This document shows positions 37,221-50,912 of a stretch of DNA of 64,000 bases, piece by piece. The stretch lies in NCBI GenBank assembly GCA_013396655.1, contig WBMV01003343.1, positions 793,253 through 857,252 of the forward strand, in the 5' to 3' direction. Every line of letters begins with the position of its first letter. Position 1 is the first letter of the stretch. Under the pieces are notes generated by a model. The model saw only the letters and a list, made by a program, of their open reading frames with translations. It did not search any database and was not told where the DNA came from. Origin of the DNA: Campylorhamphus procurvoides. Taxonomy: Eukaryota > Chordata > Aves > Passeriformes > Dendrocolaptidae. Both the position numbers and the translations under genes were made by a program.

Positions 37221-40200
37221 AGTTTATTATTTACCACCATCAAAACATTTTCAGTCATGAAGGAAGGAAAAAACAACAAATAAAAGCCAAAGGGGAAAAA
37301 AAACATAAAACCCAAACTAAACTGCCACACCCAAAGAAAAGCAAGCTGAATGCAGTACTGTCTATGAATTTTTAGGAAACAAGTATACATGAACTGCAAA
37401 CCTTATAAAATTTCAAGGAAAACCTTCAGAGAAGGCTGTCTTTTCTGTGTTTGCTAGGCACTCATTAAACTTCTAAGTTTGTTACTTAAAATGGACCCTT
37501 AAAAAGCACACTACTTCAAAAGCTAAATTTAAAATGCTTTCAATGCAAAACACATATAAAAGAAAACAAGTCCTGTTCTTGAGATGTGTAGAATGAAAAA
37601 TTCTCCCAGAATTTCTGCTGCACCTCTCCTGAATGATCATGAATCAACCTGATGCGAGAATGCCTCTCTAGACAGAGCTTACAGCTGCCCTTGCTGGGGT
37701 AGCAATGATGCCCTGCAGCCCCACTGCATGTCAGCCCAGGGCACTGAGGCAGCCACAGGGGGTCAGTTCATCTGGAACAGCAAATTAAACCCTCTGTGAA
37801 TGCTCTAAAAAACTTTATCCTTTTCTCTCTCCCCACTCCACCCTAATGTGAGCCTGGTCTACTATGGAGCTGAGGGTAATGTTTGCACACATGTGGAACA
37901 ATTATGTAGACAAAAAGAAGAAATCTTTATTTTGTCAAATTCTGTCACGTTGGTAACAGTTCACTTACTTCCACTGACAAGGGGCTACAGTTTATTTGCT
38001 GTGCCTGTCACAGAGGTGGTCAGAGCAGTGCCATTCTTGCATTCAATTATTACCTTGAGGAGAGCTTTTTTTTCAACATTATGCTGATACAAATATTGCA
38101 GGGTGACAGAGAACAGAATCCTACAATAAGCTTTCCCCAAAGAAAGGCAGAAATGCCTGCTTCCTCTCCACCATAATGCACATTACTGTCCCTAACATGA
38201 GCTCACTACCCTATGTCCCCCAGCTCTCAAATACAAACAAAAGTAGTTAGAAGCAACTGCTCTACTCTCCCTCTCTAGGAGCAGAGGTACCAATCAAGGG
38301 ATTTTTGATATTTTGGAAAGACTAGTCAAAATGACCAATTGTATTTTAAAACAGGATTCAGAATTGTGCGTATATGTTGAAACATGTAAATCGAGAGAAT
38401 TGGAAAAGGGGAAAAAAGGAAACTGTCACTGTCTGAAAGCTGCAGAGTTGAACACACAGATTACGTATTCAACATTTGGTGATGGACTAGTGGAAACATA
38501 CAAAGATGTTCACGTTGTAAGTTAAAATATGCTATAGCACTTCTGAATAAGCTTTCTGGAAATTTCTCTGTTACGTGAGTGTGTTTAGCTGAGACTTTTG
38601 GCAGCACTGGTACAACATAAGCAGCTGCTGTTCTCAAAAAAAAATCCACTGATACAAAGGAACGGAGAAGCACTGGTGAATGGAAAAAAAACATTGCCCT
38701 GATGCATTGCCAGAATACATTTTATAAGTAAAGAGCCACTTTCCCTTAAGGTCTTTCAGTATCTGTCCTTGCAGAAGACAGGTAAGTTACAGCTGCTCAA
38801 GAGAGTCAGTGTGAGCCATCCAACAAAGCTACGGACCTTGGAACTGAGTTCCAAGCAACAAAATATTACCTGGCATTTTTATTGTGTAATTCACAGAGAT
38901 GTTTGTTTGTTGTTATTTAGGAGCACTGTAGTACCAAGTTGTGTGAAAACAACACTTGCAAATCCCAGAAGTCTTATGAATTTTTAGAATGAATGCTTAT
39001 TCACTCTCATTAGTAAGACAGTGTAGCATTCCTCTTTTCTCCAAGAGACAAAATGACAACATAACAAAAATAGCACAGAGAATCAGAAGAAAAAACCAAC
39101 ACTAACCAAACCAGTCGGATAGTGACTCATCTAGATTATGTTGGAGATATCTACCAATAACTGTATACACTGAAATCAAGACTTAGTTGTTAGAAAGAAT
39201 ACATGAATCATTGATATAGGATTATTCACTGAATGAAATTAATGAATTCATCCCAATCTGTCTTCACAAAACACAGAAACAAGTGATTAATTCTGTAATC
39301 AGTTGTAAAATGTAGTACAAGCTAGTTCGTTATAGGGCCTTCTCAGCTAAGCTATAAAGAAAAAAACACACCCTAAAACCAACATGAAGTAGACACAAAA
39401 GATAATAATTTAACTGACTTAAGGAGGCATTGCCTAGGCAGTAAACAACAGACAAACACAACTCCCCAACTTTAAATTCAAATGTTGCATATTTAATGAG
39501 GAGTAAAGTACAGCTCAAAGGACCAGTGACTCAAGCCAATACTTCTAATTAACCTTCAAGTTTTGTACAGCCTTTAGGTAAATCTTTTACTTGTTAAAGT
39601 AGTAAGACACAAATTCTTTCTAGTAAGAAAGCAAGACAGGATTTGTTCTTTAGAGCTGGTAGAGCAGAGCAGTAAGATACTGAAGCTCCAGTCAGCTGTT
39701 TTATTCCACATTCAGAAGGCAAGAAACGTGTCCAAGCTCTTCAGAGAGCCACCTTACTTAAATCCTGCATTTTCCTCCTACAAAAGTCAAAGAAATAATG
39801 GCACATAAAAGCAATGGGGAAACGGGAAAAAAAAAGATTTGGGGTTTAAATAATTTTGCCGGTTGACTGAAATATCTCCAACAGTTATACCCACAAATAT
39901 AACTGAGTCTGAAAAAAAGTAGAATTCACAAATATTATCTACAAGTTATTTCCATTCTCTCTTCTATACTGATACCCTTATTGATAGGTCTTGATTCTTC
40001 CCAAAAATTCAATAAGATCACAATTGGAATAACAGGTAAACCACTATTGCTGACTTTAACCTCAAATTTGGAGCACACATTGAATTATTTTTAAAGACTC
40101 AATAATATTCTGATTTTTATTTTTCATGGTAATTTGATTTTTCTTAAAAACTCTTCAACCATACATGACTTCTATTTTTATAGGAGCACTGGGCATGTAC

Positions 40201-43118
40201 TTACAGAGGACTATAAATCACAGCTGTGAAGACTGTGCTTATAACTTTCACAACACTCTTTCCCCACTAACCACTTGTCAGTATACAGTCATGGTATACA
40301 GTATACAGGGTGAATTTAAAGAGTTATACACACCGCCAAAACATTGCTTTCAAACTCATCAACTTGTTCATCACCATAAAAAAAAAAAATCAGAAGTAGT
40401 ACATAAGGCTTCACAAATTAAGAGAAGCTGAAAACCACAGCTCCAGATGTTACAAAAACTTACCTACAGAGATCGCAGTCAAATATAATTTCACTTAGAT
40501 TGGCTTATTATTCCACCTCTCCTTCCTGAATCAAGCTATTATTTCAATAAAGATTTTTGTGAGTTTCTTGTTAAGTGTTCATGCGTCACTTTGCAAATAA
40601 ATTACCATAAACAGAAGACAGCACCAACATACTGTAGGAATAAGTAAGGAAAGTTGAGACACAGGTTTTTTAGCCCCTGGAGAGAGAGATTAGCTTTTAT
40701 TTTTCACCCACAGTAATTAATTTACAACATGGTCCCTTTCAAAACAAAAAGAGTGAGACACCAGAGGATTCCTTATGCTTGACCATAAGACGACAGATAA
40801 ATACATTCTATTTCATCATTCAGGAACAGCACTGTCCAAGCATTTTCTCACATTTGGAAATGATTTTTTCTTCTCAAAATCTTTCCCACCAACCTGACAT
40901 GTTTAACACACCAATCATCACTTCTACTTGGATTTCATATTTAAAAAATTGATCTCTCAGCACAACATAAGTGCACTAAAAACAGAAGAATAATGAGTTA
41001 TTGATTCCATCCAACAGTACATAAAAATTGAGTAGTAACACTGAAACTGGGGAGTGAGAAGAACTCAGAAATTGAGAGTGCACAGAAACAAGTTAGGGGA
41101 AAAATAATGTCAAGGTACGTGGCATTACATTTTTATTGCCTATCATTTTATTAAAAAAACTCAAACAAACAAAAAAAAAAGCAGAGCTGATCAAGTATTC
41201 ATTTCCTTACATTTAGACAGAACAGAGCAAAGTAGTAAAAGGATTTCTTTCCTTCTGATAAAAGCTATTGTGTTTATTTTAAATCTCCCAGTGAAAATTT
41301 ACTTTTTCCTTCACTTACAATTTTAAGTGACAACAGTTCAGAAGACAAGCTAAGCTTCACCAGTGGTTCATTTATTGTGAATCCCTTTGTACAAATCCCT
41401 TCCAACAATACACAAAAATAAATGCTATTGATTCAATTGGGATATTAAGAACTTCTGGAAAGTACTAAATGACATTGCTGTTGTAACGGTGTTATACTCA
41501 GGGTTTATAAAACCACTAAATAAGTGAATACGCAATAATGCTCTATCCAAAAAAATCGGTTAGATTTGGACAACAGACTGAGTCAAACATGGTCCTTAAC
41601 ATTTCCAAGGCTTAACCCCTCAAGAAGGGCTGTCTAAGCCCAGAAGTGCTGATGCTTTTTAAGTTAACCAGTAAAGACTAATGGGATTAATATGCCACAG
41701 ACATGTGGCAAAGTTAACATAAGTATTCATGAAACAAAAAGCGAATAAAAAAGAAATAACTAATTCACACAAAATTCTACAAGATACCACCTGTTATTTG
41801 CTTAATTCCATTTAAGAATAGCCTACACTACCACATGCAATCTTTAAAGAGCATGCTTGCTTACAGATTAGTTCAATTCTTTTGAAGTATCTACCATGTT
41901 CCTGACATATGCGCAAGAAATTGTATTCATAGTAAGAATTTAATATTGACAGGGGCACCCATGACATTCAGTTCTAATACAGTAGCATTTGCAGCAACTC
42001 AGGCTGCTGAATAAGAAAGTAATTTTTTTATATCATATCTAATTCATAAACATTCCTCACTTCATTTATTTGTATTATTTCCTTTTTTTAACCTGGAAAA
42101 ATGTAGAATTTTTAAGTAAATGTGTCTTGCCATGCCTCAACAGTTACCTCTGTCAGCAAGTATAAATCCTTCCACTATACACCAGAGTTGTATATTCCAA
42201 AAGCAAGGTTTCTCAAGCAGAGAAGTGACATTTCCAGGCTAAGCCTTCAAAAGTTTTACCACACAAGTTAAAAAGTTGTGCAAGTAGGATTTCAGCTTTT
42301 GGAGTGCCTGGAGGAAAACTTACCACATCAGTGAAAGAAGATAGTCAGAGCAGGCAAGGATTGAGCAAACTAGTAGCCAAACAGTGCCCATGGTTTCTGC
42401 CCATTTCTACAGCCAGCTGGACTCTCAAGATGTTGCCAAAAACTTCAAACAGAATGGAGAGTAACAATGTCACCATCTCATTTCAGCCATATCGATGTGT
42501 TTTGGGAGATGAAGCACTTGTGTTGTTCCAAATCAGAACTCAGTTCTGTCTCTCATGTCAAAAAAACTTGTAAGAACTGTCCTCAGAATCTTCCTACAGA
42601 CCTCAAATCCATCTCTCAAGCAAATGTCATGACCAAACTCACAGTTTTCCAGGTGGCAGCAATGAAGAACGTGATGTTATGCCTCAGTCAAGAAGCCTCA
42701 AGCATTCCTGGGCATTTCACTTTAATTTAAGACTTAAAGTTCTCCCACACAGACTCTTGCAAAGCCTTTGGTTCTTTGATAGCTTGAGCTCACGTCCAGA
42801 GAAAAAGCTACATGTTTTTCTCTAAGAGACTTCTCTTAATTTAGTGTGAGAATAGGTCTTTTGGCAAAAAAGGGTGTGCAGGAATAACATACAACCAAGG
42901 AAAATATTTCCTAAAAGCATTACACTTAATAGCAGGCTACTCAGAACTAAAGGACTTCCTGCCTTCCTCCAAACAGCATTCTGAGCTATGCTTCAATACC
43001 CTTCCAAGGGTTTTTATAAGCCAGCAAGCACCACTGTGGAGCACAGAATCTTCATTGCACTCAGCAAACACCAACCCACAGTTTAAGTGAAAAACCACTC
43101 AAGTTTTAAGCTACCCAC

Positions 43119-43196
43119 AAAAGGAAGAAAAGAGCAAAGGAAGAAAAGAGATTATAAGAAAAAAGAACAAAGAGAGAAAGAGAGGAGAGAGAAACA
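43119..43196. repeat. Homopurine (GA-rich) tract
   Basis: Nearly 80 bp of almost pure A/G on the plus strand. It includes a tandem AAAGGAAGAAAAGAG unit and GAGAGA runs. Mirror-like purine tracts of this sort can adopt triplex DNA. It abuts a GC-rich block. Confidence 0.8.
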
Positions 43197-43204
43197 GTTA
43201 CCAC

Positions 43205-43600
43205 CAAGAAGTCAAGTGTTGGCTGGTCCAGAGACAGGAGGCTGAACCAAGATGGAGCCAATGTGTGTGTCTCTTTAATAGAGTTTGGCTGCTGTGGCTA
43301 TTGCTTCTAGGCAGGACAACCAGGTCGCTGACCACTCACTGCCCTCCTGACCGAAGTGAGGGGTGCCATGGCCTATCAGAGGGTCTAGGGGATGTGATGT
43401 GGGCAGACTACCAGGCAGACCTTCCTTGATTGACAGCCCTGCCACCTCAGCTCCTGAGCCACGTGCCTACCATGCAATTTGCCACGTTGGATACAGGCTT
43501 TACATGTGCCCCACTGTCATGAGGCTGCAGACCCAACACACACACACAGACAAGATGGGTGATTTGACCCATCAACCAGTGAGATGCAAATCTGATCTCT
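43205..43600. other. Unassigned GC-rich block
   Basis: About 400 bp clearly richer in G and C than the surroundings, with a CA dinucleotide run near 43536-43548. Open frames of 79 (plus strand) and 87 (minus strand) codons cross it but show no domain. I see no CR1 or known LTR signature. It could be a decayed LTR, a regulatory element or a small CpG-poor island. Confidence 0.35.
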
Positions 43601-44932
43601 GACACATGTACATATGTGTATACCATGTTCCTACACCTTATTTGTTCATAATCACAGTGGGTGAAACTTGTTACCTTCTTTCCCTTCCCAGGTACTATCA
43701 AACACATCAAAAGCTACTTCTGCACCTTGGAATGAACCCAGCCAGCAGGTGTTTACACACTTACATACTAATCTGACCATTGCATGGGGATTTCTTTCCC
43801 CACACAGGTGAAATGCTCTCAGGCTCCTAAAGTCTGAAAGCAGGGGTTAGTACAGATGAGGACATATGCAAGAAGAACAATCATCAGCTGGCCTTAATAT
43901 GCTAATTGCATGCTATTAATGCAGTTATTCTGAAGACACAAAGACTAGCAAATCAAAGATTAGGGGATTTTTAATAATAAATTCCAGCTGACTACTGAAC
44001 ATCCTCCAGAATTAGCACCAGTGGTAGCTGGAACACTATATGTTTAGCCTGGTATTTATGGCTCAGTAGTTGCAAACAACATTCTACAACTAATATTCAG
44101 GTAGCCTGGGCCAGTAGGTTTTAACTACAGATTCACATGCCTCCTTTTTTGAATCCCTAAAAAAGTACAATTTTCACATAAGACCTCAAAAAAGTAAGGT
44201 TAGCTACTCAGTTCCTTTGAAATAAACATGATTTGGTGTCTCAGGCCTTTCAGTGAAGGCCCAAGACAAGACCAGATGACAAAAGGATCACCACTACTTT
44301 CCTCACAGCATACACACAAGTTCCTTTTAAAATATAAAATGATCTTTAAATCATTAGCTTTCTATCCACTAAGGAAAGTGTACAGACTACAAAGTAAGCT
44401 GCCCTGACATAAGTAATAGTACCACTTTCAAAAGGTAATACAATGTCATAACATAGTTCCCACAGTCATCCAATATAACTCTCCATAAAAATGTCAGCAG
44501 ACAATATACAGCTATTCTGCCTATGAAATTCATATGAAGGGCAGTAAAAAATAGGCACATTATTGCCTGTATGCTCTAGCACAAACACTGTTAAGTCCAC
44601 ATCCAAAAGTCTTGCTCCATTTTTATGCATTGTTTGAGTAGTTATACTGCATCCACATCCACTGCATTAGAATAAAGGATGAATACTTTAAAAAAAAAAA
44701 AAAACAAAACACCAAAAACTTGTGCTGGACCCTGTCAAGTACAGAGGGACTTGACAGGAATTTACATGTGAGAAGAAAGTGAAACCCTCAAGAATGCACT
44801 GACTCATGTTGGAGTCCTGGTCTGCAGTGCTAGAGAGAAATCCATGGAAAACTGTATTTGAAGCACTGCCAGTGCAAACCAGTCACACTGATTTTAAATA
44901 TTTTCCTCTTACTCATTTTAAGAATTTGCCTG

Positions 44933-45476
44933 TGTCATGGTTTAACACCAGTGGACAGTGAAACAGCACTCTCCCTTGATCACTCCCTCACCATGGGATA
45001 AGGGAGAGAATCAGAAGAATAAAAATGTGAGAACTCCTGGGTTGAGATAAAGACAATTTAAAAGGTCAAGCAAAAGCCACTTAAGCAAAGCAAAACAAGT
45101 AATTTCATTCACCACTTCCCATAGGCAGGCAGGTGTTCAGCCATTCCCTGAAAAGCAGGGCTTCATCACAGACAACAGGGACTTGGGAAGACAAGCAGCA
45201 CCACTCCCAATGTCACACCCTCCTTCTAATTTTCCCCCTCTTCTTTCTTTCCCTGTGCCATCTGGGCACAACATTATATAGTATGAGATCTCCTTGGGTC
45301 ACTTGGGGTCAGCCATCCCAGCTGGATCCCCTCTCAACTTCTTGTGCAACCCAGCCTCCTCACTGGACAGTTTGAGAAACACAGAAGACTTTGATACTGT
45401 ACAAGCACATCCAAAACACAAAACCATACAAACTGCTATGAAGAAGATTAATTTTATCACAGCCAAAACCAATAGA
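44933..45476 (-). mobile_element. Solo LTR of a TGTCCTGGTTTCAGC-type avian ERV, inverted
   Basis: On the plus strand it reads TGTCATGGTTTAACACCAG, GGGTTGAGATAAAGACAATT, CTCCTTGGGTCACTTGGGGT, CTTCTTGTGCAACCCAGCCT, and ends GATTAATTTTATCACAGCC with AAAACCAATAGA. This is the reverse complement of a well-known avian LTR whose 5' end is TGTCCTGGTTTCGGCTGGGA. On the minus strand a TATA-like ACTATATAATG at about 45272-45282 sits where the family keeps its promoter. The 3' boundary is approximate, and no clean target-site duplication is visible (GCCTG against GCCAC). No retroviral coding sequence adjoins. Confidence 0.85.
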
Positions 45477-48400
45477 GCCACATTGCTTAAATAGTCTAAG
45501 ACAACTATCAAAGAGATAGATAAGGAAAGTAATCACTTTATACAAGAGAGAAAGATCAGTCAAGCTTAACCAAAACATAGATATTCCTGTCAAAACCTTC
45601 AGAGCAGTGGCAAAGATAACACTCAGTTCAGCAGAGTTCACTCCTCCTTTCAGAGGTGAGGGCAGCACATGTAGCCTTCCATTCTTCAGAAAAGCACGTC
45701 TGAAAAAGACCTGTCCATGAAAACACCTCGCCAGTCACTAATTTTGTCTTAGTCTGAGTTTTTACCTGGTACAACCACATTAAATATTCTTTGGAGAATA
45801 TACAATTATGAGCACGTCTGAGTACACAGAAACTGCACAAACTGAGTGCAATTAGTCTCCTTCAAAGCTAAAGAGATTTTGATAAATTGCTGCAGGTTTT
45901 ATCACTTCCACAGAATTCACTGAGACATAATCCCATTTGAGACTATGAAACTGATGGATTACCACTTCCCAGCCATGGTCTTGGTCCCTCTAGTCTACAG
46001 GTCTGTGTTATCACATCAATCTCTTCACAAGATCACCAAAAACAAGGTAGGACTTGCTGGTGTTGTAATACCACAATTGAAAATGTTAATGTAGAAAGAG
46101 CTTTTGAAGCTCATTTTAGAAGTTGGCACAGTTTGCTGGGGCATCGTAACCGTTATATTAAACTAAAGACACCTGGACTTTAAAGAATATGGGTAGGAAG
46201 GGTTGATGGGCAAGCGGAAGACAAGAACCTCTAACAATATGGGCAGAGTTGCTTGTGGGAAGGCTTATAGACATCCTTTGGGTTACAGCAGCTGCAATTT
46301 CTGCAGGCAAAGAGGCAACTGTGTATGACACAGTGGGAGGGTTGTTTTGGGGGTTTTAGGTTTAAGGATTTGGAGCACTGGGAGTGCCTCTGTAAAGAAA
46401 AAAGAAATAAAAGGAGAACAAAGATTTAAAAGAGCATTGTACCACTTCCCAAAACACCCCCACTGCCACTGAATGTTGCAGATGCAGTATAGAACAGAGT
46501 AGTTTGTGTCTGTGAAGAATCAACGAGGAAGAACTGTTCGCTTAATTTAATAAATAGAAAAAAAAATCTTCAAAGCAGTCTGCAGAGACTAAACACCCTA
46601 CTGCATGAAGAGATGAGAAGAAAAGGCTCATTGCAACACAGGTTAATGGTTAATTAAAGATACAACCTGCACAGTGAAGCAAAAAGTCCTTCCAGCATAT
46701 CTCAAATTCCTTATAGAAAGTAAGTAGACATTACTGCTATCTTCAAGAAAAATCAAGTGGCAAGAATAATATATCTTCAGCCAAACAATACTCAGCATCC
46801 TCCTGTTTAAGACAAGCCTCATGTGCTGGCTGTTACTTAGTAACAGTTGGGGAAAAAATATGAAGGAACAGGGTTAGAGAGAACTAAAAGAAAAGGGGAA
46901 AATAAGTAAGCCTAATACTTTGGTTTTCAAAAGGGATAGGCTTGGGTTTATCTCAGTTAACCAAACTAGTCAGACTCATCACTTGTAATAAAGCTCATAA
47001 ATCAGTTCAGTTGTTTCAGTACTACCTGCATTTTTGCCAAGATAAAAGTTCAGTAAATTCAGCTACTCTTCTTTAAGAAAAATAAAATCAAAGCATAGAA
47101 CTGCTGTTAACTTGCTTAGAGAAAAAGAAAAACTAGTAACCATTAGACTCCCTAAAAACAGAACAACTAAAAAGTGTGAGGTTCAGTTTGAACTTCAATG
47201 TAAATGGAATGGTGCAGGAAAGCATAGAAATGAGTCAATACCATTTTAGTGCACAGCAAGCAGAAGACAGTACAGCACAGGCAGTGCAAAAATAATAACC
47301 ATGCCACTAGGTACACCAAATGCAAAATCCATTTCAATGAGTATGTGAAAGATGCCAAAACACTGTGTGTAGCGTCAACAATTGTTAACTGTTGTTCTAT
47401 TGTTTATTTGGGGTTTGGATGATTTTTATTTTTTTCAGTTTCAGTTTTGAGACACTGCCTTTTGCTATACTTCCCAGAGCATACTGAATTACTCTTCTGT
47501 TACTGATATTTTCTTCCCTGTGAAAATACTTTTAGAATGATCTTAACCTTTTCACAGCAACAATAGCAGGTGAGAGTAAAACGCTGCAGGCAACATAACC
47601 ACAGACATAGAAACACAAAACATTAAGTATTTTCCATGTAAGCAGATCTCAAGGGTGTTTAACTGTCAAAATCTCGATGTTAGGAAATATTTCTTAGCTT
47701 CAGTTTTGGATGAAAGTAAAGTTTGACAGATCTTCTAAAATCCAGTCCTAGAGAATCTCAACATATTTCTGCTGTGGGAATTTAGCTCATTTTCCAGTAC
47801 TAAAGAATGTAATGTCAATCAAAGAGATGAAATGCTTCCACAAGGACAACAAATGAAAACAAATACTAGAAACCTTTTAATTTTTACCTGTTCTAAATAA
47901 ATTTTGTTGTCTCCAAATTAGTAAGATCATAATCTTCCTTCTATTTCATATGCAGTGCTATATAACAAAGTTACTTATCTTACTGCATTTTTACTTGATC
48001 TAAATTCTGAATCTTTTCCATCTTAAGTATCTTTATGTTGTTCTGCATCGTGTTCCCCTCAGACATCCTTCTACTGCTTTTATTATTTCTCTGTAGACCT
48101 TCACAGTCACCCTGCATTCCTCAAGATGTAGTTCAACACGTAGTAAAAGTGTCATACTCACACCCTCAACCTACTCTACTACTTCAGCATACCTAAAGTA
48201 AGCGTTCTCGTTAAACCCCCTGCATTTTCTTTGGAATTAAGAAAAGTTCCTGAGTTGGAAAAGGCAATTTGGTTAGAAATATTCTTCTGGTAAAGAGGTG
48301 CTGGTGAACATCTTGCCTTCATCCCTGTTATACTACCTGTTATACTACCACATACAGACTTATCAGTTTCACACCCTGAACATCAGGTTACTGTTTAGTT

Positions 48401-50096
48401 ACTTCCCTGTGTCTCCTTTGTCATAAAATTATGATCTGTCATAAGGGTTTTCTCAGAGATATAGAAAGCTCCTGAGGAAACAGAGCAATGCCCCACCCCA
48501 GAGAAACCCATGGGAACGGAGAGCTCTGTGAAACCAGAGCTCCCAGCAACACCCTTAATTACGCTGATAATGCCTTTGGGCACCAGAGGAACTCCACTGA
48601 ACAGCTAGAGCAGCTTGTTGTTCAGAGCCCTTGTTCTCCAGATCTGCTGAATTTTGAAACATTTCCAATAAATTTCCACTTGCCTTGCATGTTAATTATT
48701 CACAACTACAGCATTTTGAAGTGCTGTAACTGTAAGCACAATAGCCATTTATTTTACCATCTACTGACTCAGAGTAAGGCATGGAATACCAAGGAGTAAC
48801 TGTTCCAGTGCCTCCTGGAACCCCTACTGGCTTGTGCTTCTGCAGGTCTGTAAACTATGTTGAAAATAAAGGGAGTAGTTCTCATATTAGAAAAACAGTA
48901 GCAACAGACTTGACAGAAAATATTAATTTTCTAGGTCAATACTTACAACACAAGTGCTTTTCATGATTCAAGAATACAACAAACTCTGAGTGCTCTCAAG
49001 AGCAACTTCAAATACCCATTGTGTCAGTCACAAAAAAAAAATCCAAGACCCACAGTACAGTTTATACCTATTAGAAGCATTGCTGTTAATTTTTCAACAA
49101 TTTAGCTAATCGGTTCACTGAGAAACATCAGATGACAGCATTTTAATGTTGATGGTCCTTTTCTGTTCTAGAAATTTGTATTAAGCATCTAGGATGACCA
49201 GAACTAAAATTAGAAGAGCTATATTTCCCTATTCTCTGGAACAGTCACTGTGTGATCTTACAGCTCTATTATTTTATTTTATTGAAAGTGAAGGGAAGGG
49301 ATTAATCTCTCTGGCATCATAATACACTTCTAGGAAGTGGAGCTCTTCAGATGACTGCAGATCACAAATCCATCAGTTATCTGCTCACCTGGTTCTTCAT
49401 GAGTCTTTACAGCAGTAAGAACAAATCTCTGGATGTGAAGAGGACTCTAAAAGCCTTATAGAAGCCAATTCAAACTAAGGAAAAGCAATTTGAAGAAAAT
49501 TATTTGTTTCACTTGTTACTGTATCAAACATACTGAGCATTGACCTAGGAACACTGAAAAAAAATACATTTTTGTCCTACAAAAAGGTCAAACAAACCTT
49601 TCCACAAATAACCTTAGAGTGAGACAGAAAGTTTAAATAAAAAAAAAGGAAAGAAAAAATAGAAACAATAAGCAACAATACAAGAAATACATACAGCTGA
49701 AGCATGATGCTATTCTGCTCTGAAGGAGCCTTGTGCCTGAAACATTCCATATAATGGAAAAGTTTTTATCAGCTACGCATAGAGAAGATGCTTGCCTGAA
49801 TTTAATCTTCTGAGTAGTGGATATGGAAGCATAACCTAGGAATTCATGTGGATTATTCAGTTCAAAAAATATGGTTCAAATTGTATTCCAAGTGATTTCT
49901 CACTAAAACATCTCTGAGACAACTAAAAACTATTAGCAAGAGAGAAGACACTTTGTGTAAAGGAATATAGCAGGACCAGAATTTTTCCTCATTACACACA
50001 CATCCCCAGAAAGAAAAAGGACTAAACTTCACTTTTTTCCATAAAGGAATATGTTTTTAACTTTTCTGCCAAAGTATAAATCTAGAGCAAATATAT
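45477..50096. other. Gene-less stretch
   Basis: No recognised gene or transposon. A minor tandem repeat lies at 48324-48347 (CCTGTTATACTA twice). Open frames of up to 103 codons (48488-48799, plus strand) show no domain. Confidence 0.5.
48324..48347. repeat. 12-bp tandem duplication
   Basis: CCTGTTATACTA occurs twice in direct succession without mismatch. Confidence 0.85.
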
Positions 50097-50434
50097 CACA
50101 GAATAATAGAATGGTTTGGGTTGGAAGGGACCTTAAAGATCATCTAATTCCAACCCATCTAGCCATGAACATGAGCACCTTCCACTAGACTAGGTTGCTC
50201 AGAGCTCCATCCAGTCTGGCCTTGCAAACTGCCAGGGATGGAGCATTCACAGCTTCTATGGGCAACCTGTTCCAGCACCTCACCACTCTCACAGTAAAGA
50301 ATTTTTTTTCTAATATCTAATCTAAACCTAACCTCTTTCAATTTAAAGCTCTTCCCTCTTGTCCAGTCACTATGTGCCATTGTAAAAAATCCCTCTCTAT
50401 CTTTCTTGTGGGCTCTATTCAGGTACTTGGAAAA
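50097..50434 (-). mobile_element. CR1 LINE 3'-end fragment
   Basis: Read on the plus strand it begins with the reversed CR1 tip (CACAGAATAATAGAATGG), then TTGGGTTGGAAGGGACCTTA and AAGATCATCTA. It runs through GAGCTCCATCCAGTCTGGCC, GGGCAACCTGTTCCAGCACC, the CTTCCCTCTTGTCCAGTCAC block and TTCAGGTACTTGGAAAA. It is therefore a 5'-truncated element of about 340 bp covering the 3' untranslated region and the very end of ORF2. A minus-strand frame of 93 codons is CR1 sequence, not a host gene. Confidence 0.95.
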
Positions 50435-50865
50435 CCACACTTATGGTTGGGTATCACGAGAGCAAAGTAGAGGAGCAGAATCACCTCCCTCAATCTGATG
50501 GATATATTAATAGTCAAAAAAGAACTTCTGTAATAGAAAGGGACTAGGTCTATAAAAAGAAAGCAGCTAACCAGTCAGAAATGCTACTAAAGCAGACCTA
50601 GAACAGAAGAAATGCAAAACTCAAGTGACTCCCAGAAATCATAAAGCACCAAGTCATACTCTTATAGGCAATATATATTGTTTATCCTACAAAAGATTGA
50701 GTCCATTAGTTGGTCTGAAAGTATTGAAATAACAAATTTTGAAGGAACTTTTTTTGCCAGAGAGATTCACAAATAAAAGTAAATAGCCTTTTTGTTGATT
50801 AATTCACAGACAGAAAGGATGTAACGGTTCCTCAGTTTGGAAGCTCCTGGTAGTAAAGCAGATCA

Positions 50866-50912
50866 AGTAGTTAAGTACAGTTTAGGGTTAGGTAGTAGTT
50901 AAGTACAGTTTA
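50866..50912. repeat. 19-bp direct repeat, period 28
   Basis: AGTAGTTAAGTACAGTTTA occurs at 50866-50884 and 50894-50912 without mismatch, consistent with a recent small tandem duplication. Confidence 0.88.

Larger units (their letters stand above)
37221..44932. other. Gene-less stretch with one GC-rich block
   Basis: No recognised gene or transposon before the LTR at 44933. Open frames are all under 100 codons. The region holds A-rich tracts (40379-40390, 41160-41180, 44692-44716) and the purine tract and GC-rich block at 43119-43600, listed separately. Confidence 0.5.

Noticed and set aside
48488..48799. 103-codon plus-strand frame
   Set aside because: No domain, no conserved motif, and no acceptor or donor arrangement that would make it an exon.
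50881..50892. Telomere-like TTTAGGGTTAGG
   Set aside because: Only two imperfect units, too short to be an interstitial telomeric repeat.
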